Shown piece by piece: positions 9,741 through 20,939 of a stretch of 64,000 nt of DNA; position 1 is the stretch's first letter, and every line of letters begins with the position of its first letter. Source of the DNA: Fragum whitleyi (taxonomy: Eukaryota; Mollusca; Bivalvia; Cardiida; Cardiidae); NCBI GenBank assembly GCA_948146395.1, contig OX411547.1, positions 31,042,614 through 31,106,613 on the forward strand, given 5' to 3'. The position numbers were made by a program, and so were the translations under genes. The notes under the pieces were generated by a model. The model was given only the letters and a program-made list of their open reading frames with translations. It did no database searches and had not been told where the DNA came from.

Positions 9741-11257
9741 GTAATCAAAACATCTTTTAGTTGAAAAGAATATAGAACTTGAATTAACCCTCATCTTGCT
9801 CAATATGATGTTTGTTTCAATCACTATGCCTGTTTTTGGCACATTTCAAAGTGTCAGGTTCTTGTTTTCCCACAACAATCAACTCTAGTCATTCTGAATG
9901 AAATTCCAGGCTTAAATCCATTTAAATCAAAGTGCTGAAAATACTGGAAACCCTTATAATGAGCCATGTTTTGTTCTGAAAATTTAAGTTTTCAGAAATA
10001 ACTGATTGAAAAGGATAACCAGGTGGTAAAGACTAAGATAAGACTGCACATATGTCTGATCTTGGTCTATAACTCCTGCTTTGGCATTCTTGGTTCAGCA
10101 AGGCAAGGGTTAAGTAGAAAGCAGGCAGTTTTGGTTTCATTTAGTCTGCATGTCTGTGCAGACTGATCTTGGTTAACACTGTCTGTCAAAGCCTAATGTG
10201 TACAGCAGCATTATGTACAAATAAATCGAGATTTCAACAATTTCTTTCAAATTAATTGTTGTAATTTTGCCTATTTTTGTCTTTAAAAGAAAATAATTAG
10301 AGACTTTTGTGTGATGTAAAGCAAGGGAAATTACTTCTGATCACACTTTGAAGAGTTTAGTACCAGTTATTGATCTTGAATCCTAACCAGTGAAAGTGTG
10401 TGCAGGATTATTTGTGGGTTAAGGAATTAATAAGATTTAGAGGGAATATTGTTTTCCCATATTCACCCTGCCTTCCATCTATCTATCTATCTGTCCATCC
10501 ATCCTTCGATCAGTTAAGGTAGTGAACCCCTAATAATTGTGCAACATTTGTGAAAAATGTTAAAGTTCATGACTTCCAGAAGGTTGTGGAACTATTACGG
10601 GTCCACTACCTTAATCCATCCATCAGTTAATCCATCCTGTCTTATGAGAAGACTGTTTGTCCAAATTAAGCATTTGAAGTTAACAGTTTCCCTTGTAATT
10701 CAAAACTGGTCTAGACAAATACTATTATTTCATGAAAGGTTGAATTTTAAAATTACTGACCTATCTGGGAGATGACATTAATAACAACACTTCCAATTAC
10801 AAGCTTGTCAACTGGAACTACTTTCAAAACTACAAGTCAGTCTCAGGGAAATATTGTTGATTCCATCCTGGTTTGTGTCATCATGTTTTTATGTCATCTC
10901 ATCGCAGCAAATTGTCTGTATGTCTGTCTGTCTGCAAAACTTTCCCAAAAAAACTTTATATATTGCTAATTACTTCAAGGCTATTCAAGATAAACTGCTT
11001 ATATTCGGCATGATGATGGATCTTTTTGATGTGCATCTGCAGTTACCAAGGCCATGTGTCAAGGTCAAAGGCTTGAAAAATCTGTGAATTCTTCAGAACA
11101 AGAATTTAAATTGAAGAATAAATCACAACCGGCAAAAATTAATAATCATGAGAAGGTATTTGAATGATCAAATAGTTAGGTAACTTTATTAGTTTACCAT
11201 GACAGCAAACATGACAGAAATTGTTGTGTCCTTGTCCGCCTACATACCGTATTTATC
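9741..11257. other. E3-E4 intron, first part: fragments of several repeat families
   Basis: Contains a diverged MITE of the AACCCTTGTC family at about 9786-10115 (starts AACCCTCATCTTGCT, ends AGCAAGGCAAGGGTT), a (TCTA/TCCA)n patch near 10475-10505, an internally deleted copy of the TAGTGGACCTGTAATAG palindromic element at about 10517-10613, and a core fragment of the ATGCCCCC Helentron-like family at about 10860-11085 (TGTCTGTC tract, GGCATGATGATGGATC). No exon recognised. Confidence 0.55.
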
Positions 11258-11530
11258 CTAATAAATGCTCCTGGGAGCTAACATTGTCAGGGAACTTTTA
11301 TTTAGTATGCATTTTCTGATAAAAAAAACCATTAAACTTATGTCTTTTAGGCCATTTCCCCCTAATTTGAGGTACATTTCCTCTTAACAATTATATAAAT
11401 GATTGTGTAGAGGGAATTCACATGAAATTAGAGAATAAGTCTCAACAAGTTCATCAGATTTAGGCCTTTGAAGTGGATTTTCCTAGTAAAAAATGTAGGG
11501 GTGCTACTATTAGGGAGGGTACTATTATTA
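11258..11530 (-). mobile_element. Palindrome-centred MITE-like repeat, copy 2 (reverse)
   Basis: Reverse-orientation relative of 5204-5490. It starts with ATTTATCCTAATAAATGCTC, has a degenerate centre near 11377-11412 (ACAATTATATAAATGATTGT) and ends with the GTAGGGGTGCTACTATTAG block. Non-coding, in the E3-E4 intron. Confidence 0.6.
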
Positions 11531-11640
11531 AGGGAAATATAGTACTTCTCATAGGCAGACCAATGTCATTACATAACCCAGCTGATCCCTTTTCACATGA
11601 CTGTTCACATATTATTTTTTATGTCTTGCTTCCTTTACAG

Positions 11641-11811
11641 ATGACAATGAGGTTCCAGTGATCGTCAAATGTCGAGATCGTCGTCTGTACCCGCTAGATG
11701 AACAAGAATCATGTCTGTGTGACGACCACAAACCTGTACCCTTGGGTAACTGGTCTGAGTGTATTCTGGAACCAGAAGATAACTCTTACAGATCACAGAA
11801 CCTATTTGGTG
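11641..11811 (+). CDS. THSD7A-like: THSD7-like gene, exon E4: TSP1 with the CLC-GNWSEC motif
   Basis: Acceptor CTTCCTTTACAG ends at 11640; donor TGGTG|GTACGT follows 11811. Phase 1 in and out, 57 codons' worth. It encodes KCRDRRLYPLDEQ, then ESCLCDD and PLGNWSECIL. The CLC plus GxWSxCIL arrangement is characteristic, from family knowledge, of a THSD7 domain with a single core tryptophan. The acceptor has a strong polypyrimidine tract. Confidence 0.93.
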
Positions 11812-11900
11812 GTACGTGAAGCTAGTCATCCAGTTAGATTTCTCATATTGTCCGTTTTCTGCTAATATCTCTAAGGTATGGCTTCTTAAAAGGAGGTTCA

Positions 11901-12115
11901 GTCTCCGTAGCCTAGTGGTATAAGCGCTCAACTCGTAACCTGGATATTGGTGGTTTTAACCCCACTGTGGCTAAGTGATTATGGGCACTTAGTAGCCAGC
12001 CCCAGTTCACCAAGCTGTAGAATTGAGTGTGATTAAACCACCGTCTTCTCTCAGGGACATGAAAACATCAGGATTGAGTGTTTGAGAGTGACTTTATATG
12101 ATTAAGCTTTTATTG
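11901..12115 (+). mobile_element. Probable tRNA-derived SINE, second head type
   Basis: The head resembles a tRNA with box A-like GTAGCCTAGTGGTATAAGCG, an anticodon-like loop ACTCGTAAC, and a weak box B (GGTGGTTTTAACCCCAC). A body containing GGGCACTTAGTAGCCAGCCC and an A/T-rich end follow. No target duplication was verified and there is no second copy in the window, so the call rests on the head only. In the E4-E5 intron. Confidence 0.5.
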
Positions 12116-12198
12116 TAATGGAACATAAATTAATAAATATATATTAAACAGGTTCTGCCAGTTACCCATAAATTCTCAATTGGCCTTCTCCCTTTCAG

Positions 12199-12354
12199 CT
12201 TATGTTGCAGTTGGTGACCCAGGTAGAGAGACCATGAAGAAGCCATCTAATCTGGGTATCAGTTCTATTTGTGGTCCTGGTAAACGGTACAAAGTTCTTG
12301 CATGTCAGAATGATAAAGGAGAGGTAGAATCTGCTCAACGGTGCTCTGAAAAAC
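12199..12354 (+). CDS. THSD7A-like: THSD7-like gene, exon E5: TSP1 middle segment
   Basis: Acceptor TTCTCCCTTTCAG ends at 12198; donor AAAAC|GTAAGT follows 12354 and is a perfect U1 match. Phase 1 in and out, 52 codons' worth. It encodes SSICGPGKRYKVLACQ, i.e. the C-GxGxRY strand of a TSP1 domain, and RCSEK near the end, which joins E6 to give a normal disulphide ladder. A proline/lysine linker (GRETMKKPSNLG) precedes the CGPG motif. Confidence 0.92.
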
Positions 12355-12448
12355 GTAAGTTTCTTACATGTTGTTTTCAAATGAAAATCATTATAACTTA
12401 TAAAATTATCTTCAGATTTGCAAAGGAACTATTAACTCCCAAATTAAT

Positions 12449-12522
12449 GACTCAGGGCAAAACAGTTGTAGCTGCCTATAAATATTTAGACAGTTAAAAT
12501 TGTTTTGCACTTAGCCATCAAA
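12449..12522. mobile_element. Degenerate ~75-bp foldback hairpin (CTCAG..CTGAG family)
   Basis: Starts GACTCAGGGCAAAACAGTTG and ends with an imperfect inverse (AATTGTTTTGCACTTAGCCATC), with loop ATAAATATTTAG. A decayed member of the family best preserved at 36078-36151 and 46987-47062. Located in the E5-E6 intron. Confidence 0.6.
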
Positions 12523-12751
12523 ATATTCTCTTTCTAACCTGAATTAATTTTGAGTTCTCGTCAGTTAAGCAAGCTATTTTAGTGGACCTTAAATCTTTTT
12601 GCAGGGGAGGTAATGGTCTCCACCTAGGATATAGAAAACATAACAATGAGTTAAACTGTTGTGACAGTTCAAAGTAATATTTTTTTTCTTGGGAAATACT
12701 TACCATCATTTAAAAGAAGATTTGACAAACAGCTTTGCTAAATTTTGACAG

Positions 12752-12930
12752 CTTATGATGAAGAAGTGTGCCTGTTGCCCTGCCCGGTAGACTGTGTGAT
12801 GTCAGACTGGTCCCGATGGACAGATTGTTCCACTTCCTGTGGGACTGGTTCCCAGATGAGATACAGACATATCAAACAAATACCCTCATATGGTGGCAGA
12901 AAATGTCCATCTTTGGACAACGCTGCAAAG
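12752..12930 (+). CDS. THSD7A-like: THSD7-like gene, exon E6: canonical TSP1 domain
   Basis: Acceptor AATTTTGACAG ends at 12751; donor GCAAAG|GTACAG follows 12930. Phase 1 in, phase 0 out. It has the linker CLLPCPVDC, then SDWSRWTDCSTSCGTGSQMR, a textbook TSP1 core with WxxW C-mannosylation sites and a CSTSCG O-fucosylation site, then YGGRKCP. This exon most strongly identifies the gene family. The polypyrimidine tract is short, but the frame and the E5 junction fit. Confidence 0.95.
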
Positions 12931-13072
12931 GTACAGTATGTGTTCAATGTCCAACTGGTCTTTTGATTGTATGCAAATTTGAATTAATTGGTCATATATT
13001 TGATGATGCCAATATTAGACATCATGATTTGCATAATACTTTGGGAAGAGAAATAATTCAATATAAATATTT

Positions 13073-13121
13073 TTATGCCCCCGTATCGAGAGATCGGGGG
13101 CATATTGTTTTACTCATGTCC

Positions 13122-13184
<63 letters not shown>

Positions 13185-13401
13185 CGTCTGTGTGAAAACT
13201 TAACCAACCTTAACCTTGCCAATATCTTCAAGCCTATTCAAGATACAAAGCTAATATTTGGCATGATGATAGATCTCAATGATCTGCATCCGCTGGTACC
13301 AAAGTCAAGGTCATGTGACAAGATCAAGGTCATCTGTCAAGGTCAAACTTTGAAAAAAAAGCCGTTACGGGGGCATTCGTGTTTCACAAACACATCTTGT
13401 T
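13073..13401 (+). mobile_element. Helentron/HINE-like element, ATGCCCCC family, copy 1, with (TGTC)n
   Basis: The 5' end ATGCCCCCGTATCGAGAGAT folds back onto ATCGGGGGCAT with a C-GAGA-G loop. A (TGTC)n microsatellite follows at about 13117-13183, then AAGTCAAGGTCA core blocks, the inverse terminal motif ACGGGGGCAT at 13367, a hairpin GTGTTTCACAAACAC and ATCTTGTT. A sister copy is at 14589-14897. A long frame crossing E6 and this element is an artefact. Confidence 0.8.
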
Positions 13402-13417
13402 CTTGCATGTAATCAAT

Positions 13418-13661
13418 CACCCCTTTTCATGCTGAACCCAGAATATTCCTGCTTTGGCAGGAGCTATAGACCAACATCAGGCTGCACATATGTGCAGTCT
13501 GATGTTAGTCTACACCACCTGTTTCTCACTTTCAAACAGAATTGTCAATAGATTTAGTTTTTTAAATAAAAATTGACTTACAGTTGGTCCTTTAAGTGCT
13601 TTTTGCCCCTTGATTTTGATGAAATTTTTTAGCCAAAATTTATTCAGCATGACAAGTGTTA
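13418..13661 (-). mobile_element. MITE-like AACCCTTGTC element, reverse copy
   Basis: Reverse complement of the 6711-6953 element over its whole length, with the palindrome GCTGCACATATGTGCAG and the stem CCTGCTTTGGCAGG. Terminal motifs read CCCTTTTCATGCTGAACCC and TTCAGCATGACAAGTGTT. Lies immediately before E7. Confidence 0.85.
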
Positions 13662-13742
13662 GGAATGCGGAGACTTCTTTTTTCAGCCAGTTAGGAGAAT
13701 TATGGAGAATGAGTCCTTACAATTTTCGTTCATCTATTTCAG

Positions 13743-13873
13743 GAGACCCAAACTAGAGTGTGCGTGACAAGATGTCAGGAGTATCAATGGAGAGTGTATG
13801 CATGGACAGCTTGTTGGCCAAACTCACCAGAACTTAAACCTTGTGGGGAGGGTACCCAGTCTAGAAATGTCAG
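13743..13873 (+). CDS. THSD7A-like: THSD7-like gene, exon E7: TSP1 closing cysteines and next domain core
   Basis: Acceptor TCATCTATTTCAG ends at 13742; donor GTCAG|GTATACC follows 13873. Phase 0 in, phase 2 out. It encodes ETQTRVCVTRC (end of the E6 domain) and then YQWRVYAWTACWPNSPELKP with CGEGTQSRNV, a THSD7-type domain with spaced tryptophans. It is followed by a 12.3 kb intron; the split AG|A arginine codon fits E8 exactly, so no exon is missing in between. Confidence 0.92.
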
Positions 13874-13934
13874 GTATACCATAGGTCCCTTTTTTGCAAT
13901 TTAGTAGATAACTGGATTTTAGACAGGTCAAAAC

Positions 13935-14397
13935 TACGGAATCCTTTTCCCGCCGGCCTATTTTCGACCTAGCTACAGGTAGAAAAATCGAGATTAGTTC
14001 CACTATTTTCGTTTTTTCTAGCTAAAATATTACCTCGAAAAGTCGCCGTTTTTTACCTGACAATTGTCAAAGAAACGGCGAGTTTTTGACCTAAAACTTA
14101 CCTAGAAAATTCGAGATTAGGGCAACTAATTTCGATTTTTCGAGCTAAAATATTACCTCGAAAAGTCGCCGTTTTTCACCTGACAATTGTCAAAGAAACG
14201 GCGAGTTTTCGACCTAAAACTTACCTAGTAAATTCGAGATTAGTGCAACTAATCTCGATTTTTCTAGGTAAAACATTCTCACGAAAAGTCGACGTTTTTC
14301 ACCTAACATTTGTCAGAAAAACGGCGACTTTTGGACCTTAAACTTACCTAGAAAAATCGAGATTAGGGCCACTAATTTCGTTTTTTCTAGGTAGGAT
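13935..14397 (+). repeat. Left terminal inverted repeat of the 11.6-kb element
   Basis: Built from two palindromic blocks in alternation: CTAGAAAAATCGAGATTAG paired with CTAATCTCGATTTTTCTAG, and TCGCCGTTTTTCACCTGACA paired with TGTCAAAGAAACGGCGA. The unit of roughly 120 bp recurs about three times. The reverse complement of the right arm (25187-25531) matches it but has fewer units. Confidence 0.88.
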
Positions 14398-14588
14398 ATA
14401 TTTTCGATAGGACTACTTGTACGGTACCTTTTAATCGCGAATATATTTTACATTTACACCGTTAAAATGTGGTCTGACTTTTTACCCGTGAACCCCAGAA
14501 AAACCCGGGAACTCGGAGAATACCCTGGGAAACATAATTATTAATAAACGATGCATATTTATGTCGTATATAATGCTTTTTTTATTTT

Positions 14589-14897
14589 TATGCCCCTGTA
14601 TCGAGAGATCGGGGGCATATTGTTTTACTCATGTCCGTCTGTCTGTCTCCGTCTGTCCGTCCGTCCGTCCGTCTGTCCGTCCGTCTGTCCGAAAACTTAA
14701 CCAAACTTAATATTTGCCTTTTCTCCAAAAGTATTTGACATACAAGGCTCATATTTGGCATGATGATAGATCTCAATGATCCGCATCTGCTGGTACCAAA
14801 GTCAAGGTCATTCGACAAGGTCAAGGTCATCTGTCAAGGTCAAACTTAAAAAAAATGCTGTTCCGGGGGCATTCGTGTTTCACAAACACATCTTGTT
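14589..14897 (+). mobile_element. Helentron/HINE-like element, ATGCCCCC family, copy 2
   Basis: Same plan as 13073-13401: 5' fold ATGCCCCTGTATCGAGAGAT with GGGGGCAT, a CCGTCTGTC-rich tract, GTCAAGGTCA core, inverse motif CCGGGGGCATT at about 14863, hairpin GTGTTTCACAAACAC and ATCTTGTTTT. Nested in the left part of the 11.6-kb element. Confidence 0.8.
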
Positions 14898-15407
14898 TTT
14901 ATTTTTATTTTTTTGCGGAATACAAATAAAGATATCTCTTTTGATTGAGAAAAAAATATGAATTGCACTTATAGATTGCCAGAATATTCCATAAAAACGC
15001 CCAAGATTTTCTCATTAGATTAGTGTTTCATTCATAGAGAAGATTCCCGTCACGGGTAAGTTCAGGCGATTTTAATGATGCTAAAATAACCCAGGTTCCC
15101 ATAAAGTTAGTGTTTCCATAATAGAGAAAATCACGGGTTAAGTTCATGGCGATTCAAATGATACTAGAATCACCCCAGGTCCAATTAAGTTAGTACTTCC
15201 ACAATAGATTATATTCCCCGGGTATCGTTCATTGATATTTTAATATTGTTATTATTCACCTGGATCTCGGAAACTTAGAATTTCGATCATAGAAAATCTT
15301 TCCGTTTTATAATTCAATAACATTTTTCGTGTTGAAAGAGTTACCACGGGCCCCGCTTTGAAACGTTGGAAGAACGGGAGAAAAATAGACTGACCTCAGT
15401 CGTTTTT
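14898..15407. other. Interior of 11.6-kb element, short unclassified repeats
   Basis: Three related segments at about 15020, 15105 and 15180 share GTTAGT..TCCATAATAGA and ATTCCCGTCACGGG-like motifs followed by AAGTTCA(T)GGCGATT, i.e. a degenerate ~80 bp tandem repeat. No coding region. Confidence 0.4.
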
Positions 15408-17180
15408 AACTCCACTGGCCGAAAGGCCAGCGGGCTATTGTCATGGCGGGGTGTCCGTCGTGCGTGCATGCGTGCGTGCGTCCGTAAACTTTTACTTTAA
15501 AAATCTTCTCCTCATAAAGTAGTACTGGATGGATTCCATTACAGGAATGTTCCTTGGGTGACCCTCTATCAGATTCCTTCAAAGATTTTTAATCGGTTTA
15601 AAATCATGGCTGTAGTTGGCGTGGCTAATTTCCATATATGGTAATAGGTGGATTTTCTCAGAAACTAGTTGATGGATATAAACCAAACTTCACATGAATT
15701 ATCCTTGAGTGGCCCTCTTAGGCCTACAAAAAATCATTGTGATCAGATGAAAAATATGTATTTTATGGGCGGAGGTCATTTCTCTTTATGTTATATTGTG
15801 AAAACTTTAAAAATCATTTTCTCAGAATCTAACCAATGGATTCCAACCAAATTTCCCTGGAATGATTCTTGAGGGACCATCAACAAGTCTATAAAAATAT
15901 TGTGATCAGATAAAAAATGTGTATTTTATGGGCGCAGGTCATTTCTCTATATGTTATATAGTGAAAACTTTGAAAATCATTTTCTCAGAATCTAGCAAAA
16001 ATTATTGTGATCGGATGAAAAATATATATATTATGGGCGGAGGTCATTTCCCTATATGTTATATAGTTTAAACTTTTAAAATCATTTTCCATGGATGGAA
16101 ATCCATGGATTTCAACTAAATTTTACTAGAATGATTCTTTAGTGATCCTTTATCAGTCTATGAAAAAAATATTGTGATCAGATCAAAAATATGTCTTTTA
16201 TCGGCAGAGGTCATTTCTTCAGACAGGTAATATATGGTGGAATATCCAATATAGGGTAAAACAAATTATCATGAAAGTTTTAACAGATGTATTAAATACC
16301 ATGGGATTTTTATTTCGGTGAAGTTGTATCAGTCTGCAAAAAATATTTCGATTAGATGAACAGTATATTTTTTGATTGGCAGAGGGTATTATAATATATA
16401 AAGTGAATATTTGATCACCCTTTTAGATAATCATCTCAATGATGAATTTTTCTAGACTTGTTAAATTTAATAGGTGTAATGATTATAGATTAGAAGGAAC
16501 AAAACCTTCGTTGAAATTCAAATGTATAGAAACATTAGTTGAAATAAGTAGCCTGAGAATACCCCCTCAGAATTTGTTGAGTTTAGTTGAACGAAGGGTG
16601 AATCTGCACAGAGTGTAAAATGATGTTCTGACCTCCTGACATTCAGAGTTGGGTAGAAAGAGTTGAGTTGACTGCACTCTAAGGCATTGGGCAGGATAAA
16701 ATAAATATATTGGATTGAATATTTTACTTCTTACTATCATTAATAATTATTTTGTTTTGATGACAAACAATTGTTGTGAAGTAACATCTTTTAGTGTAAG
16801 TGTTTAACTAAAAGTGGAAAGATCTACAATCAAAATTTTGCAGACAAAGTACCAGTATATTGTGCAGTAACATTCTGTTAATGTTGAAGTTCTTATATTT
16901 GGATTTTAACAAAATTTCACTAGACTGATCTTTGGGTGACTCATTATCAGACTGCACAAAATTATATATATGAAAAATATTTGTGTAACAGGTAGAGGTC
17001 AATTTTCAATGTTGTTCACTGATCATGAGTTTTTTATGCAGAAATATTTCAGCATATTACCCTTATTTACTTGAAATAAACATTCACTCATTCATTCACT
17101 TCAGCTTTATCATCCTGTAATAGTCATTATCAGGATATTCAGGCCTGTGGAGCGAATCAGACGCTCAAGCGCCTCTAGTT
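15408..17180 (+). mobile_element. Helentron/HINE-like element, CTCCACTGGCC family
   Basis: The 5' end ACTCCACTGGCCGAAAGGCC folds with the stem CTGGCC-GAAA-GGCCAG. A GTCCGTCG/GCGTGCGTGCG tract follows, then tandem cores containing AAATATGTATTTTATGGGCG and GAGGTCATTTCTCTATATG (about 15700-16230). The 3' side shows AGGCCTGTGGAGC, the inverse of the start, then a hairpin GACGCTCAAGCGCC and CTCTAGTT. The interior from 16300 to 17090 is AT-rich and may include later insertions. No coding capacity. Confidence 0.6.
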
Positions 17181-17269
17181 ATTTTTCTATTCATTTAAAT
17201 GAGGTTAGAAAATAAAGTGATGGATTTCAACCAGGTTAAGTGGAACTCTGATTAAACATGTAAACCCTA

Positions 17270-17305
17270 TCCTGCCCCCCCCCCCCCCCCGCCCCCCCCC
17301 CCCCC
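17270..17305. repeat. Poly-C tract
   Basis: A run of C broken by a single G and ending in CTGCCC. A homopolymer likely to be length-unstable and prone to assembly error. Confidence 0.9.
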
Positions 17306-17499
17306 TGCCCAAATAAAAAAAACATGAAATAGTTCTAGAACATTCTAGAACTTAGGGTCAACAGCGCTCAAGAGTCTTAAATGGCGGTTCAAGAACTATT
17401 TATTCAGAAGTGATTAGAAGTATTCATAAAAACAGTTTTCGAACTGAAGTTCTTTAACTCTCATTTAAGGTCCTTCAACTTAATTTCAAGGGACTAGTT

Positions 17500-18010
17500 C
17501 TATAACTGTATTTGTCTCATCACAAGGATAAAACATATTGAAAACGAGAAAATTACGTTGCATATCACGGGAATAGGTCCCAAAGAGTGTTCCAATGTAA
17601 TGTCATTAAGACCAATTTTCCCCATGATATGCAATGGAACATTCCCATTTTCAATAGGGTTCATCCTTGTGAAAAGGCAAACATTCTGTCAAAGTTTCAT
17701 GAAGATTGTTCCAAAATTTTGCCGTCTAGAGTGCTGAAAATGATTTTGTCATTAAGGCCCTGGCTCCTGCGCTATTTAATGGAACCTTCCAATTTTCGAA
17801 AGTATTCATCCATGTGATGAGAAAAAGCTTTTGACCAAGTTTGATGAAGGTCGGGCCAAAAATTGTACATTGGTACTGCTGTCGACTCTACGATAGTCGA
17901 CAGTGGGACCAGTCAAGCCAGAACTGTTGCTTCTAGAGTGCTGAAAAGAACATGTTAACGACGCATGACGGACAACAGAAATTCAATGACCACAACAGCT
18001 CACCTTGGGC
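17500..18010 (-). mobile_element. Reverse-orientation core fragment of the AGCTCACCTGA family
   Basis: In reverse complement, the blocks CATATCACGGGAATAGG, GTCATTAAGG and GTTTCATGAAGATTG correspond to the tandem core of 1351-2692. An isolated AGCTCACCTTGGGCACG lies at its right edge (about 17998). An extra palindrome CTGTCGACTCTACGATAGTCGACAG-like stem lies at 17879-17902. Ends are not clear. Confidence 0.5.
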
Positions 18011-20930
18011 ACGATATTATCAGGCGAGATACAATTCTCCTCCTTCCAAACTATCCGCCAGATTTTAACCAAAAACCACAAGAATTATTCTAACTTAGGT
18101 CTAGCACTTTCAAAATGCTTCACAGAATTGGAATTGTTGCAGAACTTTGGTCGCAATGGCAACAGACTGATACAATGGAGTCTTAATTGTCCTATATTGC
18201 TCACCTGAATGATATTAAATGAATCAGAAGTAACTTGCTATTGAAAAGACGAAACTTGGCCTAAGAGTTTGGGAGGAGAGTGACGTTTAATATTTTCAAA
18301 TTCAAAAGATACCCTTGCCTGCCACCCGCATATTTTGGCGCCTATCATAGTTTGATGAACAAATATCAAAAAGGGTCATCTACTGAACATTCAGGTCGAC
18401 CATTCAGGCCGATCATTCTGGTCAATTGGGTTAAAATTTGCTGACTGGTTTGTGCGGCAGTGATGTTTTATGTTTCAGGGTCAAAAACTGTCACACCCAT
18501 ACTATGGGTCAATCAAAATATTTGGCATTTAATTTCTAGATGATAATTGAAACTTGAAAACTTAATTGCATTTACAGTATTAAGCTAAGATTTAATCTAT
18601 TTATAAGCATATATCATCAATTTCAATAGAATGCCCTCTGTTCTAAGACATCGAATGATATTTCCAAGCAGCTTTAATATGCCTATAGCCATATGATGAG
18701 CAACATTTTATTCAAGTTTCGTGAAAGTCTGTCATAACATGTTGTGATAAAAATAAATTTTGCATCACAAAGTCCCTTTTTCCTTGACTGTTTAAAGAGC
18801 ATGTCCAAAGGAACATTCTTGTGCAGTTTGGGTAAAGTCTGACCAAAATTTTGACCAATTCTGACCAATAGTCAGAGAAGGTTTTTGGCCTGGTTAAGCA
18901 GGCCATAGGAAACAACCCTGTATCCTGGAAATTGCCTCGGATAAAGATAATCGAGACAAAAACCGAACAACGTATGTACTACGTAACCTTTTTTGCCCAT
19001 ACGCGCCCAAAAATAGGTCTAGTATACGTCATCAACTTTCGTTCGACACGGAGTAATTTGTGTGTTCAACGCAGTGCTTGCATATCACTACGCTTAAATC
19101 AAAGTACTGATAGCACTGAAGGCGAGGGAACTGAATAGGCGAAACAACACAAGGTCAATTTTCTGGAATATAACCTTGATCATTCACCATGTTCTTATCC
19201 TGTAAACCAGATATTTTCTTACTTATCACTGCCAAAACTCACTGCTGTGTTAAAGATACATAGCTTTTCAATTTGATCTTGATGACCTTGATAATAGGGA
19301 AAAGAAGAAAATGCTGCGAACTAACACTTTCTCCTGTCTTCCTAATATTATCTACCTGTTCTGCCACAAATATTACTAATTTGCCCACATATTGTATGTA
19401 ACCTGCAAAATAATTGGGTGTGAGTATAAGGTGGACCATATGATGGTAAAGGGAGGAATTGACCCTATCAATTTCTTGTGTTGCCACAGTAAAATACAAC
19501 TTCTTTATGGAATTGAATTCAATGTTAAAGAAAATGCCGACAAGCTTGTGCTCCTAGAAAAAACAGCATTACTACGATTGTAAGACGGAATGATCGAATG
19601 GATAAATTGACTGACTAGTAGCGTAGCAAACCAATCTACTCAACTAAAATTATGAAAACGCTAGTTCACCTGGCTGCAAAGCGGTATCGGGCATAGTAAT
19701 CTTTACCTTGGGAATTATTTTTTTTGCGGACTTGGTGCTATATAGTGAGCATACCGTTCTATATTTTCACTTTGCAGTGGGTTATGAATGTGGCGTACGA
19801 TCCCTATAGGTAAAGGGGACCCTTGGTTTCCCTCGCCTTAAAAAACCTTGCTAAAAAGATTCAAAAATTGGAGTGCATGCCATCAAATGTCACCTTGTCT
19901 CTTTATAAACCAGGCATTCAGCGCTTCTAGCGCTTTGATTTCATATCTCATCATAATGTACAATTTTTCCGCGACACGACAGTCAGTAGACTCCATGTCA
20001 TCAGCCCTATCAGGAATTAAAGATATCAAATAGCATGTCCTAAGCATCATTCCTGTGAAAATAAAAAGCTGCCAAGGAGATTCAGAGAAGAATGTTGTTT
20101 ATATATTTCACCATGTAGCGCCATTTTCAGATGATGCGATAGCGCGTAGCACCTAAGTTAACAACTCGATGATAAAAGAATCTGAAAGAGCATGTCCAAG
20201 CATGATTCCTGTGAAAATTGGTTAAAATCTGCCCATTAGCTTTATTTAAGAAAAGTTTACGCACGGACGGACGGATGTCCGCGTGCACAACAGACAAAGG
20301 GATTATTACCAAAGCCTGCTACATGCTGCGTCAAGAGGAGCTAAAAATCTTTTCCTCTCAAACAGTGAGGCTAGGTGATACTTATATTTTCTGCTTCAGC
20401 TTTGATCTGTGTTTTCTATAAAATTGATTCATGTTATGCCCCCGAAATCAAAATAAGCCTTTATTTTTAAAACACCTTTGAATGAGAGTCACATAAGGAT
20501 CATTCCTGTGGAGTTTGGTCGAAATTCGTCCAGCAGATTCTGATAAGATTTTTTAAAGGAAAGTTTTACTACCTTCTGCACGACGGATTTTATGATCTAA
20601 TAGAATCATTGCCAAGTTTTCCAACTGCTTGTTTAAACACAACATCCATCATTGAATCAACCTATTTATAAACACGGACTTTCAATAATGCAAAATGTAA
20701 ATCTATGATAAAAATGATCTTTGTGAGCACAAGTGTAAGAGGATTACGAATTTGAAATAGGTAATTAGTTTATCAGTTTTAGGGGTCTCTTTTTACTCGG
20801 CAGATTGTGTTACCGTTCTCACTTGTCAATGTTATCTGCAATTTATGAATGAAAGCAGGGTTATAAAGTAGGCGGTTACCAGTCATCTTTGCCCATTGAA
20901 TAACTCTGCCCGTCGACTGGGCACCAATCT
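18011..20930. other. Interior of 11.6-kb element, no gene recognised
   Basis: Mostly AT-rich. Recurrent phrases such as AGCATGTCC..GATTCCTGTG and ATTCCTGTGAAAATTGGTTA (about 18800, 20045, 20200, 20495) indicate degenerate copies of another repeat family. Short reading frames here (for example 18932-19138) lack any motif I can name. No tRNA-like or splice-like exon was seen. Confidence 0.4.
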
Positions 20931-20939
20931 ATAGCCTGT

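Noticed and set aside
13117..13183. Direct repeats with regular spacing as a CRISPR array
   Set aside because: This and the other arrays are contiguous tandem repeats or (TGTC)n microsatellite without unique spacers, in a spliced eukaryotic gene.
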